64,000 nucleotides of DNA from Acidobacteria bacterium AB60 (GTDB taxonomy: Bacteria; Acidobacteriota; Terriglobia; Terriglobales; Acidobacteriaceae): contig VANK01000001.1 in assembly GCA_008682415.1 (NCBI GenBank), positions 1 to 64,000 of the forward strand. The letters are read 5' to 3'. Below, piece by piece: positions 1 through 7,671 of this stretch. The position numbers were made by a program, and so were the translations under genes. Every line of letters begins with the position of its first letter. Position 1 is the stretch's first letter. The notes beneath the pieces were generated by a model. The model was not told where the DNA came from, made no database searches, and was given only the letters and a program-made list of their open reading frames with translations.

Positions 1-341
1 GGGGGGGGGGGGGGGGGGGGGGGTGTTGGGGGGGGGGGGGGGGCGGGGGGGGTGGGGGCCCGCGAGCAGATCGAGGGGGCCCTGGGGATGGGTTGGGGGC
101 TGAGACCCTCCCGGCACTCCGGCGCAAACCGCCAGTATGGCCACCACGAGTAGTCCTCGGCGCACGAGCCCTCCAATACCGGTGAAATCCACTTTAATTC
201 AACGGCCTGCGGGCTCCCAAGTGCGGGAGCCAATCGATTTCTGGAATAATTATGGTCAATAGCTGCCCAAGCAAGGGATACTAGCGTCTAACGCAGCAGG
301 CAAGGCCGAAGGTCCGCCTTCGTGTATCGAGAGGTGAGGTC
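1..341. other. G-homopolymer window edge and leader of the M48 peptidase gene
   Basis: No gene is visible here. Bases 1 to about 58 are almost only G with a few T and C, which looks like a sequencing or assembly artefact rather than biology. A perfect 7-bp hairpin (GGCTCCC, 6-base loop, GGGAGCC) lies at 212-231; it could terminate an upstream transcript or sit in the leader of the next gene, but no T-run follows it. A purine-rich ribosome binding site (GAGGTGAGG) lies just before the ATG at 342. Confidence 0.6.
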
Positions 342-1688
342 ATGACCAGGAATATCAGAGCAATCAAGGGTCAAACAATAGCAGTAGCCGCCGCAGTTCT
401 GGCATTGGGAATGACCTCTGCGACCTGGGCCCAGGCAGCTCCTCAAAATCCATCGCAGCCTGATCCGCAGGCGACTCCGGCTCCGGGAACGCAGTCGGAT
501 CCGGCTCCGGCGAGTCCAAGCGCTTCGACTCCGGATACGACCCAGCAGGCGCCTGGCACCACGCCGGTGGCAGGGGATAAGCCGGCCACGCCCGATCAGA
601 ACGACAAGAAGGACAAGAAAGATAAGAAGGACAAGAATAAGGATAAAGATAAGGATGCGTCGGTTGGAACCGAACCGGTGAAAGGGGACGTTCCGGCGGC
701 TTCGGTGGATCCGGAGAAGGTGGTTGAACCCGGAAGCCAGAAGATCAATGTGAAGCAGGGAAGCATTGAGGACGTAAATGCCGTCGGGAATCGCGAGATT
801 GGCGGCCGTGGGATGGGCAACTGGTACTCGACCGACAGCGAGATCAAGATGGGCAAGACCTACGCTTCGGAGATTGAGAAGAGCACCAAGTTCATCACAG
901 ATCCAGTGATCACCGAATACGTGAACCGCATCGGGCAGAACATCGTCAAGAACTCCGACTGCAAGGTCCCATTCACGATCAAGATCATCGATTCCGATGA
1001 GATCAACGCCATGGCTCTGCCGGGCGGCTTCTTTTACGTGAATTCGGGGCTGATTCTGAACGCCGACGAAGAGGCCGAGATGGCCGGCGTGATGGCGCAC
1101 GAGGTGGCTCACGTTTGCGCTCATCACGCGGCCCGGGAAATGACCCGCATGAACTATGCGCAGCTCGGCACCATTCCGCTGATCATGATGACGGGCTACA
1201 GCTGGACCGGCTACGGCATCTATGAAGCGGCCCAGTTTGCGGTGCCGATCACCTTCCTGAAGTTCTCGCGGGACTTCGAGGCGCAGGCGGACTACCTCGG
1301 CCTGCAGTATATGTACAAGGCCGGCTACGATCCGCAGGCATTCATCGCCTTCTTTGAAAAGGTGCAGGCCCTGGAGAAGCGGAAACCCGGCCTAGTGGCC
1401 AAGGCCTTCTCCGACCATCCGCAGACTCCAGACCGCATCCTCCACTCGCAGGAGGAGATCGCCCGGATTCTGCCTCCCAAGGACGAATACACCGTGACCA
1501 CGTCAGAGTTCGACGACGTGAAGGCTCGCCTGGCCCGGATCGAGAACAAGCGCCGGCTGACGGATACGAAGGATACGAAGAAGCCGTCGCTGCGCCGCGC
1601 CAGCACCGACCCGAACGCGCAGACGACCGACGGTTCGAATGGAGATGATCGGCCGACCCTTCATCGCCGCGAAGATCAACAGCAGTAA
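342..1688 (+). CDS. Secreted M48 family zinc metallopeptidase
   Basis: This 448-residue protein begins with a Sec signal peptide (hydrophobic stretch around residues 14-30 ending in an Ala-rich cleavage region). A Pro/Ala/Gln/Thr-rich linker follows, then a Lys/Asp-alternating run at about residues 87-105. The peptidase domain carries HExxH as HEVAH at residues 253-257, and the third zinc ligand is probably E313 in the sequence FEAQAD. These are the marks of M48 (Ste24/HtpX/BepA-like) peptidases. The family degrades or helps assemble envelope proteins, so a periplasmic quality-control role is likely. A strong GAGGTGAGG ribosome binding site supports the start. It stands alone and ends at a strong terminator. 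The charged linker is unusual and its role is unknown. Confidence 0.92.
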   Translation: MTRNIRAIKGQTIAVAAAVLALGMTSATWAQAAPQNPSQPDPQATPAPGTQSDPAPASPSASTPDTTQQAPGTTPVAGDKPATPDQNDKKDKKDKKDKNKDKDKDASVGTEPVKGDVPAASVDPEKVVEPGSQKINVKQGSIEDVNAVGNREIGGRGMGNWYSTDSEIKMGKTYASEIEKSTKFITDPVITEYVNRIGQNIVKNSDCKVPFTIKIIDSDEINAMALPGGFFYVNSGLILNADEEAEMAGVMAHEVAHVCAHHAAREMTRMNYAQLGTIPLIMMTGYSWTGYGIYEAAQFAVPITFLKFSRDFEAQADYLGLQYMYKAGYDPQAFIAFFEKVQALEKRKPGLVAKAFSDHPQTPDRILHSQEEIARILPPKDEYTVTTSEFDDVKARLARIENKRRLTDTKDTKKPSLRRASTDPNAQTTDGSNGDDRPTLHRREDQQQ

Positions 1689-1708
1689 GCCAGCTTCGGT
1701 ACCCACGG

Positions 1709-1744
1709 GCGCGGGCGGGTCATTGACCCGCCCGCGCTGTTTTT
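1709..1744 (+). terminator. Rho-independent terminator after the M48 peptidase
   Basis: A perfect 13-bp GC-rich inverted repeat (1709-1721 with 1725-1737, 3-base loop) is followed directly by TGTTTTT, a textbook intrinsic terminator 20 bases after the stop codon. Confidence 0.92.
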
Positions 1745-1885
1745 GTCGAACTTTTTCTTGTCTGCTCCCCTCTCTGGCATTACTCTAGTGACGGGTTATC
1801 CACACATCCGAGAGCATTTCGGTTGACTTTCACCGGTTTGCACTCATTATGGGTCAAATTAGACGGGTGCCCAGGTGCCTTAATT

Positions 1886-2200
1886 ATGAAGAAGCTTGCT
1901 ATTTTTGCTGCTGCGTTTGCGTTCATTCTTCTGCTGACGAAGATCGCAAACCAGGTTCCCCCCGAACCGCCTCCCGGAACGGCTTTCTCGCTGAAGGCGC
2001 AGCAGGTAATCCAATGCTCGGCAGACGAGATTACACTACTCGACACCCATCAGAAATCGACCCACCTGGAGAAAGACGGAACCTGGCCGGACTGCGGCTC
2101 CTTCCAGAAGGAGCAGGTTTTGGATTTCTACCTCTCTCGCGGGGAAAAGACCCGTTTCCTATCGGCGGAACCGACCGTCTGGTGGCGTAAAGCCCTGTAG
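1886..2200 (+). CDS. Small secreted or membrane-anchored protein of unknown function
   Basis: The 104-residue product starts with a clear N-terminal hydrophobic segment preceded by lysines (residues 2-18), so it is exported or anchored. I do not recognise the remainder, which has a Pro-rich stretch just after the hydrophobic segment and two cysteines further on. I chose the ATG at 1886 rather than an in-frame GTG or ATG further upstream because translation from 1886 places the signal sequence at the N-terminus; AGGTG at 1873-1877 is a possible ribosome binding site. It is not obviously part of an operon. Confidence 0.6.
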   Translation: MKKLAIFAAAFAFILLLTKIANQVPPEPPPGTAFSLKAQQVIQCSADEITLLDTHQKSTHLEKDGTWPDCGSFQKEQVLDFYLSRGEKTRFLSAEPTVWWRKAL

Positions 2201-2500
2201 AGACTGTCGCGGCACCGGCATTGACCGCTCATCTCTTTGGTACGCGATCCTCACCTTTGTGGTCTCTTCTTCGTTAACTCCCCAAAATATAGGGCTGGAA
2301 ACGGGGCGACCTACAACATCCCGGGAGGTTCCACGATGCACGACCTTCCGGGGCTGGTTTCGTCCAAGTGTCAGGCGAGGAAAAGGGACCAATTGCCGGA
2401 AATGCCTTGAAGTTCCGGGCAGAACCGCTGTATAACCGAGGAAACCGGCACTCGCCGGGTGCTCTCGAGGGCAATCATCCACTTAAATCTCGGAGGACTT
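2201..2500. other. Intergenic region with a candidate sigma70 promoter
   Basis: I see no credible gene in these 300 bases. TTGAAG at 2407-2412 and TATAAC at 2431-2436, separated by 18 bases, form a plausible sigma70 promoter for the HTH gene that starts at 2501. Overlapping reading frames here have no recognisable features. Confidence 0.5.
2407..2436 (+). promoter_or_regulatory. Candidate sigma70 promoter for the HTH gene
   Basis: The -35 box is TTGAAG (4 of 6 matches to TTGACA) and the -10 box is TATAAC (4 of 6 to TATAAT), with an 18-base spacer, 65 bases upstream of the start codon at 2501. Confidence 0.4.
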
Positions 2501-2764
2501 ATGCGGAACGCGGCGCGATCCAATCTTCTTGTCCCTGAAGTGCGCGAAGTCATGGACATTCGTCAGGCCTCCGACTATCTTGGGATCTCGCCCGATACGC
2601 TTTATAAATACGCCTCTGAGGGGTTTGTGCCGGCGTTCAAACTGGGCAACCGGTGGCGCTTCAAGCGCTCGCGCCTGGATGAGTGGATGGATCGCCAATC
2701 GGATATGCAAGGTGGCGAGCCGGTGAATCCCGAGCAAAAGAAGCCAGTGCGCCCGGCAATGTAG
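2501..2764 (+). CDS. MerR/excisionase-type helix-turn-helix DNA-binding protein
   Basis: The 87-residue protein consists essentially of one winged HTH of the excisionase/BldC type: residues about 16-65 contain the helix pair around QASDYLGIS and TLYKYASEG, and a wing with GNRWRFKRSRLDEWM. Such small proteins bind DNA as transcription factors or, in phages, as recombination directionality factors. No integrase or other mobile gene lies nearby, so a chromosomal regulator is more likely. A GGAGGA ribosome binding site (2492-2497) precedes the ATG at 2501, which I prefer over the in-frame start at 2459. The C-terminus is short and charged. Its targets cannot be told from the sequence. Confidence 0.8.
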   Translation: MRNAARSNLLVPEVREVMDIRQASDYLGISPDTLYKYASEGFVPAFKLGNRWRFKRSRLDEWMDRQSDMQGGEPVNPEQKKPVRPAM

Positions 2765-3090
2765 GGGCCGGGCCCGTTTCTCATTGCGGAACCGATCAAC
2801 GACGGCGGCTTAGGGTGCGGAGTCTCCTGGTCACGATCCAGAGTTGAACCTGCGCGTTCTCGTCGCAATGTGCGCTTTGTAGTGCCCGTCGACGGGGCCT
2901 GAGAGTGCTCAGGCGAGCATTGTGTCACATAGTCTTGCCTCACAATTCATGACAACTGCATGAACCTTTTCGCTCGTTGTGCCGATGTATAGGCAACTTC
3001 GGGCGGTGTGTCATTGGTGATCCCTTACCTGGTGCGTACGACCGCCGAGGCTTGTCTGCGTGTGGTTTCGGACTTGACGATGCAGTTCCG
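2765..3090. other. Intergenic region upstream of the diguanylate cyclase
   Basis: No convincing gene is present. An open frame continues upstream from 3091 to 2977 in frame with the GGDEF gene, but it has no conserved feature and overlaps the sigma28-like element at 2962-2988, so I treat it as leader. Confidence 0.5.
2962..2988 (+). promoter_or_regulatory. Weak sigma28-like promoter before the GGDEF gene
   Basis: GAAC (2962-2965), a 15-base spacer and GCCGATGT (2981-2988) match the arrangement seen at the other sigma28-like sites in this window. The -10 box has two mismatches to GCCGATAA. The predicted transcription start near 2995 fits a start codon at 3091. Confidence 0.4.
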
Positions 3091-4200
3091 ATGAACCGAT
3101 CGGCAGTGAAGACGTACGGATGCTCGATGTTCACGTCAGCAGGAAGGGCGGGCAGTCGGATGATTTGCGGCAGGGCGAATGACTTACGGAATGTTGCCGA
3201 TGCAGTTCTCGGAAGCATGCGGCTACACGAGATTCCCGCCACGCCGGACAACTACGCGCTTTGGTACGAATACCACGCCGGGTCAAACGTGAATTTGTGC
3301 CGGACGATTGATGCCATCATTTCCAATCGGCTCGGCTTTGATGAGAAGACGCTCAACGATCTGCATGCAAGTTTCTTCGATCTGGCGCGGGAGAAGCGCG
3401 CCGTGCGCGACACGTCGAAGAGGGTGGTTGGGATGCTGCAGGAGATCGTTTCGCTGGTGAGTTGCGTTCAGGAAGACACCAAGGAGTTTGGGTCTGCGAT
3501 CTGCAACCTGGCGTCAGCAGCTACTTTTGAGCGAACCATCGAGGAACTTCGCAAGCTCATTGAGGATCTTGTGAGTGAAAGCCAGCGGATGGCCGGGCGC
3601 AGCGAATACGTTGTGGTTCGCATGCAGGAATCGGCCGAGAAGATCAAGACGCTGGAGCAGAGTCTCGAAGATGCGCTTCGCGAGGCTGCGCTGGACGCGC
3701 TGACAGGCCTGGCCAACCGCCGCTCTTTCGATATGTCGATGCGGAGGCTCGCGGGGGACGCAATGAACTCGGGGGACGAACTCTCCCTGTTGATGATCGA
3801 CATCGATCACTTCAAGAGCGTCAATGACACCTGGGGACACCAGGTGGGGGACCTCGTGTTGCGGTACATGGGAATCTGCCTGAAACAATGCGTGCACGGA
3901 GATGACGTGGTCGCACGGTACGGGGGCGAGGAGTTCGCAATCCTGTTGCCTCGCACGGATTGCTCTTCGGCCGCCATTGTGGGAGAAAACATTCGCCAGT
4001 TTCTTTTGAGGGAACCATGCCGAATCGAAGCCGTTGCAGGGATGGCACCTGTCACGGTGTCCATTGGAGCGGCCAACTACTACCCTGGAGAAGCGTTATC
4101 AGATTGGATTGCGCGGGCTGACCAGGCGCTCTACACAGCCAAACAAGAAGGACGGGATTGTGTTCGATCAGCATCATGCGTCAACTCCCAATTCGCTTAA
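3091..4200 (+). CDS. GGDEF-domain diguanylate cyclase
   Basis: The 369-residue protein should make cyclic di-GMP from GTP. The C-terminal GGDEF domain covers about residues 200-365, with the active-site signature GGEEF at residues 278-282 and the metal-binding Asp in MIDIDHF. The inhibitory I-site, normally RxxD nine residues before GGEEF, reads HGDD (H269 to D272), so the allosteric Arg is missing. The N-terminal part (about 25-130) resembles the N-terminal region of other soluble diguanylate cyclases with a TPDNYALWYEY-like motif, followed by a probable coiled coil. The ATG at 3091 is my choice; the frame stays open to 2977 but without support. The receiver gene starts inside its 3' end, so the two are probably co-expressed. 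Confidence 0.88.
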   Translation: MNRSAVKTYGCSMFTSAGRAGSRMICGRANDLRNVADAVLGSMRLHEIPATPDNYALWYEYHAGSNVNLCRTIDAIISNRLGFDEKTLNDLHASFFDLAREKRAVRDTSKRVVGMLQEIVSLVSCVQEDTKEFGSAICNLASAATFERTIEELRKLIEDLVSESQRMAGRSEYVVVRMQESAEKIKTLEQSLEDALREAALDALTGLANRRSFDMSMRRLAGDAMNSGDELSLLMIDIDHFKSVNDTWGHQVGDLVLRYMGICLKQCVHGDDVVARYGGEEFAILLPRTDCSSAAIVGENIRQFLLREPCRIEAVAGMAPVTVSIGAANYYPGEALSDWIARADQALYTAKQEGRDCVRSASCVNSQFA

Positions 4201-4582
4201 GCACTGTCTCATCGTGGACGACTCGCCCACCGTTCGAAAGGTAGCGGCAAGAATTCTTCGCGGCCTTGAGATTGAGGTGGAAGAGGCGCCAGATGGGCAA
4301 AGCGCGCTGGAGACGTGCCGGGTGCGTATGCCCCAGTCGATTCTCCTTGACTGGAATATGCCGGTCATGACTGGTATTGAATTCCTGAGGAACCTGCGCC
4401 GAATGGACGGGGGGCTCAAGCCCAAAGTGATTATGTGCACAACTCAAACCGATGTCGAGCACGTGAAGGAAGCGTTCGATGCCGGAGCGGACGAGTACAT
4501 CATGAAGCCGTTCGATGCGGAGATCCTCTCGGCCAAGGTTCTGAGATGCTTTGAGGGAGTGGCCGCGGTCGCACAAGACTGA
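4160..4582 (+). CDS. Single-domain CheY/DivK-like response regulator
   Basis: This 140-residue protein is a receiver domain without an output domain. It has the acidic pair DD early in the fold, the phospho-acceptor Asp in the sequence LLDWNMP, the Thr of the switch in MCTTQTD and the Lys in IMKPFD. The GTG at 4160 is preceded by AAGGA with good spacing, while upstream in-frame starts lie deep inside the cyclase gene, so I chose 4160. It overlaps the GGDEF gene by 41 bases, which suggests translational coupling. Such receivers commonly control a partner by protein contact; here the partner could be the cyclase or the motor, but that is inference. Confidence 0.85.
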   Translation: MFDQHHASTPNSLKHCLIVDDSPTVRKVAARILRGLEIEVEEAPDGQSALETCRVRMPQSILLDWNMPVMTGIEFLRNLRRMDGGLKPKVIMCTTQTDVEHVKEAFDAGADEYIMKPFDAEILSAKVLRCFEGVAAVAQD

Positions 4583-4602
4583 AGCGGACTGACATCCGTA
4601 GG

Positions 4603-4631
4603 ACCTGGCCGGAGTGATCTTCAGGCCAGGT
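4603..4631 (+). terminator. Hairpin after the cyclase-receiver pair
   Basis: ACCTGGCC (4603-4610) pairs with GGCCAGGT (4624-4631) across a 13-base loop, 20 bases after the receiver stop codon. There is no T-run, so terminator function is tentative. The rest of 4583-4876, between convergent genes, holds nothing I recognise. Confidence 0.4.
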
Positions 4632-4876
4632 GATCCCATCTGCTTGATTCCCCGAGAACTCTGAAAGCGGCACCGCAGGAGAGCGGCGACCACGATTGTT
4701 GTCGTCGGAGCCGGAGCTCCGTTCCCTTTCTCGCTGAAGCCGATCGGCGAAGATCTCCGCTTCCACACAGAAATGCAGACGCCGTGTCAACGCCACGAAC
4801 GGGATGCCGTTCGCGGCTTATTCGTCGTGGGAGAAGGAAATGATCCGATGGAGCACGCTTACGAAGCTGCTTCGAC

Positions 4877-6142
4877 CTAGGAGGGGGAGTGAAGGGTGAA
4901 GTCCGTCCACCGGACCGATTCGGCGTAGATCGAACTCATGTTCATGGCATCGGTGGTGATGCCGCGTTCCTCTTCGGGAGACCAACTCCAGTCACCGGTT
5001 TCGTAGCGACGGGCCACGGAAAGGCCGAGCGCGACCGGGTTATTTTCTCCGAGCAGAGCAGACTTGGTTGAGGTGCGCAGGGGAAGGTGGTCGACGATGG
5101 TCTCCATCGGGAGTTCCAGGAAGGCGTCGGCGGTCGAGAGCAGTCCGATGAGGTACTGTTCCGAAGGGCTCTCGCCGATGTAGGGAGCGAGGAGTTCGCA
5201 GAAGCGCGCGCGCTGCAGCGAGAGGAACAGAAGCTCATTGGCGTGCCGGCCTCGCGAAGACACAGCCAGGGCGATGAGGGCGAGCTTGCGGAATTCATGT
5301 TCGCCGATGAGCATGAGAGCCTTGCGCACGCTGTCGACCCTGTTGCGGACCGCGTAGAGGGGCGAATTGACAAGTCTCAGGAGACGATAGCAAAGGGCGG
5401 GGTCGGCCTTGATCGCCTGCTCCACTTCTCGAAAGTCGAAGGGCGACCGGCTCAGGGCGGAGAGCACCCTGAGGGTATTCAGCCGCGTGGGAGGGATCTC
5501 GCGCCTGGCGATGATGGTGGGACGGCAGAAGAAATAGCCTTGGAAGTGGCTGAAACCTTCAGAGAGAGCGAACTTGAACTCCTCTTCATTTTCAATCTTC
5601 TCGGCGACGCAGGCGACCTTGACTCCGCGGAGTGCGTTAAGGATCTTGCGTCGATCGTTCACCTGCATCTCGCGGAAGTCGACCTTGATGTAGTCGGCCA
5701 GGTCGATGAGCTTCTTCATGTCGGCACGCAGCACAAAGTCATCGAGGGCGAGGCGATAGCCACGATCCTTCAAGTGACGGCAAGCGGCAACCACCTCATC
5801 GTCGGGCTCCACCGTTTCAAGGATCTCGACCACGATGGATTTAGCGGGGAGGATGGTTACGAAGCCGTTGATCAGGGTACTGCGGGTGAAGTTGACGAAG
5901 GCGAGTTTGTGGTCGGAAAGGAAGTCCGAGCCCATGATGAGGAGATTGTCGACGGTCTGCCGGGTGGCGTCGTCCAGGTCGCCGCTGAAGCCGTTCTCCC
6001 ACCCGGAGCGAAAGAGCATTTCGTAGCCGATCACGCGTTGCGCTTTGTCCAGGATTGGCTGCCGCGCCAGGAACCGATTGGGTCCGAGGTCCGGCAGTCC
6101 CGGGGCACCGGTGGGATCTGGGCTCATAACGAAGTCACTCAT
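4877..6142 (-). CDS. EAL and HDOD domain protein (YuxH-like)
   Basis: The 421-residue protein has an N-terminal EAL-type fold (about residues 22-215) and a C-terminal HDOD domain (about 220-400), the architecture of the YuxH/CdgJ family. In the EAL part the signature is EML (E41), and the later motifs VEILE, LALDDF and IKVDF keep several acidic metal-binding positions, so phosphodiesterase activity is possible but the active site is not canonical. Members of this family often act as c-di-GMP or protein-interaction switches and some affect motility. I chose the ATG at 6142; upstream frame to 6262 is Arg-rich and unconvincing. It is a single gene on the minus strand, convergent with the cyclase-receiver pair. 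Confidence 0.85.
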   Translation of the reverse strand: MSDFVMSPDPTGAPGLPDLGPNRFLARQPILDKAQRVIGYEMLFRSGWENGFSGDLDDATRQTVDNLLIMGSDFLSDHKLAFVNFTRSTLINGFVTILPAKSIVVEILETVEPDDEVVAACRHLKDRGYRLALDDFVLRADMKKLIDLADYIKVDFREMQVNDRRKILNALRGVKVACVAEKIENEEEFKFALSEGFSHFQGYFFCRPTIIARREIPPTRLNTLRVLSALSRSPFDFREVEQAIKADPALCYRLLRLVNSPLYAVRNRVDSVRKALMLIGEHEFRKLALIALAVSSRGRHANELLFLSLQRARFCELLAPYIGESPSEQYLIGLLSTADAFLELPMETIVDHLPLRTSTKSALLGENNPVALGLSVARRYETGDWSWSPEEERGITTDAMNMSSIYAESVRWTDFTLHSPS

Positions 6143-6313
6143 GCAATTCATCCACTGCCGTGCCCGACGCTGCGGGCGCGCACTCGGGGCTACAAAGCGA
6201 CGGGAGACGCAATGGATTCGCGTGCGCACACGAAGGCTGGCATGCAGCTTTCGCCGCAGCACCTGCTCGTGAGGCGATCTTCGATCCAGACGCAGCCACC
6301 CTGACCTGGGGCG

Positions 6314-6706
6314 TTATTCCTTCAACTTGAAGATGATTTCGACTTCCTGGGTCGACTCGGCATCAGCGGCGGCAAACTTCCACTTGCGCACGGCTTCTTC
6401 CGCGGGCGTGCCGAGAAGCTTGTTGCCGCCCTTCGCTTCTGCCTTGGTGACAACCCCGGCAGGGTTGATGGTGATGGCAACCTTAACCACCCCGCTGAGG
6501 CGGAGTGCTTTGGCAGCGGGTGGATATTCCGGCGCCACCTTGCGTTCGGCGACACGTTCCTCGCCGTAAGCCGAAACTGCAAACGTGAGTGCGAGAACAA
6601 AGGCGGCAGTCTTGAGAGAGCGGAAAGTTGAACGGGAGTTGCGAGGGAGTTCGATGCTGGAGAACGAATCACCCGCGATGGTCGCAGAGAAATCTCGTTT
6701 TTCCAT
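6314..6706 (-). CDS. TonB C-terminal domain protein without Pro-rich linker
   Basis: The 130-residue protein has a hydrophobic segment at about residues 31-48 (signal peptide or anchor) and a TonB-C-type domain at about 55-130, with the typical pattern PEYPPAAK then G-V-V-K-V, an amphipathic helix containing AVRKWKF, and a final strand. TonB proteins couple the ExbBD motor to outer-membrane receptors, but this one lacks the long Pro-rich periplasmic spanner and has no exbB/exbD beside it. It is divergent from motA1, whose protein belongs to the same MotA/ExbB superfamily, and has its own sigma28-like promoter. A GGAGG ribosome binding site precedes the ATG. Function in receptor energising or in motor assembly is unknown. 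Confidence 0.8.
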   Translation of the reverse strand: MEKRDFSATIAGDSFSSIELPRNSRSTFRSLKTAAFVLALTFAVSAYGEERVAERKVAPEYPPAAKALRLSGVVKVAITINPAGVVTKAEAKGGNKLLGTPAEEAVRKWKFAAADAESTQEVEIIFKLKE

Positions 6707-6744
6707 GGTTTGGGGGCCTCCTTAACCCTAGGCTTGTGCGGCTA

Positions 6745-6771
6745 CTATCGGCAGCCATGGTTTCTTTGTTC
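6745..6771 (-). promoter_or_regulatory. Sigma28-like promoter of the TonB-C gene
   Basis: On the minus strand GAAC (6771-6768), 15 bases, then GCCGATAG (6752-6745). The layout equals that of the PilZ promoter. The predicted start near 6738 gives a leader of about 30 bases to the ATG at 6706. Confidence 0.6.
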
Positions 6772-6797
6772 AGAGCAAGGAAGCTACGAACCGGTAT

Positions 6798-6824
6798 GGA
6801 AGGGACAAGAAACTGTGCCGATAA
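6798..6824 (+). promoter_or_regulatory. Sigma28-like promoter of motA1-motB1
   Basis: GGAA (6798-6801), 15 bases and GCCGATAA (6817-6824). The -10 box is the exact sigma28 consensus; the -35 box is weak. The predicted start near 6831 excludes the upstream ATG at 6796 and supports the GTG at 6892. Confidence 0.6.
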
Positions 6825-6891
6825 GAAGGCAGTTCGCCTGATGCAGCCGGTCAATGAGCATCGCACCTGGGATTGGACAGAGGAGATTGGG

Positions 6892-7671
6892 GTGGACAAG
6901 AGCACGTTTGCGGGCGTTGCCATTGCGTTGGGCGGAGTGGTGGTGGGCCTCTTGCTCGAGGGCGGGAGATTCGCGCAGGTGCTGCAACCCACGGCGGCCC
7001 TGATTGTTCTGGCGGGCACGGCGGGAGCGGTATTGACGCAATTTCCGCTGGAGGTCGTGCTGCAGGCTTTGAAGCAGGTAAGAGACACGTTGCTGAAGCG
7101 CAAGGCAGAAGCGGAGCCCGTGTTCGACAACCTGATGCGCTATGCGTATAAAGCTCGCCGCGACGGGATTCTGTCGCTCGACGTCGAACTGGCGAAGATT
7201 GAAGATCCGTTTCTGAAAGACAGCCTGATGCTGGCGATTGACGGCGTGGGCGCCAACGAATTGCGCAAGATGATGGAACTGCAGTTGGAGTATCGGGCCG
7301 AGAAGGATGAACAGATTCCCAGGGTATTTGAGGCAGCAGCGGGGTTTGCGCCTACGTTTGGAATCCTTGGAGCTGTCGTGGGATTAATCCAGATCATGCA
7401 GCGGCTTCAGGACATAGGGGAAGTGGGGAAGGGAATTGCGGTGGCCTTTGTGGCCACGGTCTATGGCGTGGGCTCCGCGAATATCTTCTTTCTGCCCTGG
7501 GCAGGACGGCTGCGGCTGCGGTTGCGGGAGAGGCAAGTGGTCCGAGAGATGATGCTGCAGGCAGTCCTGGCAATTCTCGAGGGAGTGAATCCAAGGACAC
7601 TCGAAACGCAACTCGTCTGCCTCCGATCAGGCAGGCCGAGGAAGATTCCGAGGAAGGTAGCGGCGCGATGA
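6892..7671 (+). CDS. motA: Flagellar stator subunit MotA (first copy)
   Basis: The 259-residue membrane protein is a MotA/PomA-type stator subunit that conducts H+ or Na+ together with MotB and drives the flagellar rotor. Membrane segments lie at about residues 5-22, 30-50, 145-165 and 178-198, with the cytoplasmic loop between the second pair; the sequence AAGFAPTFGILGAVVG contains the conserved Pro of the third segment. The GTG at 6892 is chosen because AGGAG lies 6 bases upstream and the residues after it (VDKSTFAG) match the usual MotA N-terminus. It overlaps motB1 by 4 bases (ATGA), and a sigma28-like promoter lies about 70 bases upstream. C-terminal residues are basic. Confidence 0.9.
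   Translation: MDKSTFAGVAIALGGVVVGLLLEGGRFAQVLQPTAALIVLAGTAGAVLTQFPLEVVLQALKQVRDTLLKRKAEAEPVFDNLMRYAYKARRDGILSLDVELAKIEDPFLKDSLMLAIDGVGANELRKMMELQLEYRAEKDEQIPRVFEAAAGFAPTFGILGAVVGLIQIMQRLQDIGEVGKGIAVAFVATVYGVGSANIFFLPWAGRLRLRLRERQVVREMMLQAVLAILEGVNPRTLETQLVCLRSGRPRKIPRKVAAR

Noticed and set aside
2159..2166. GCCGATAG on the minus strand
   Set aside because: Lies inside a coding region, and the expected -35 position reads CCAC; treated as chance.
2501..2764. Excisionase-like HTH protein as a sign of a prophage or integrative element
   Set aside because: No integrase, attachment-site repeat or phage gene is nearby; small MerR/BldC-like regulators are common on chromosomes.
5087..6304. 405-codon open frame on the + strand opposite the EAL-HDOD gene
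   Set aside because: Low-information composition and no domain; the opposite strand encodes a clear EAL-HDOD protein, so this is a high-GC shadow.
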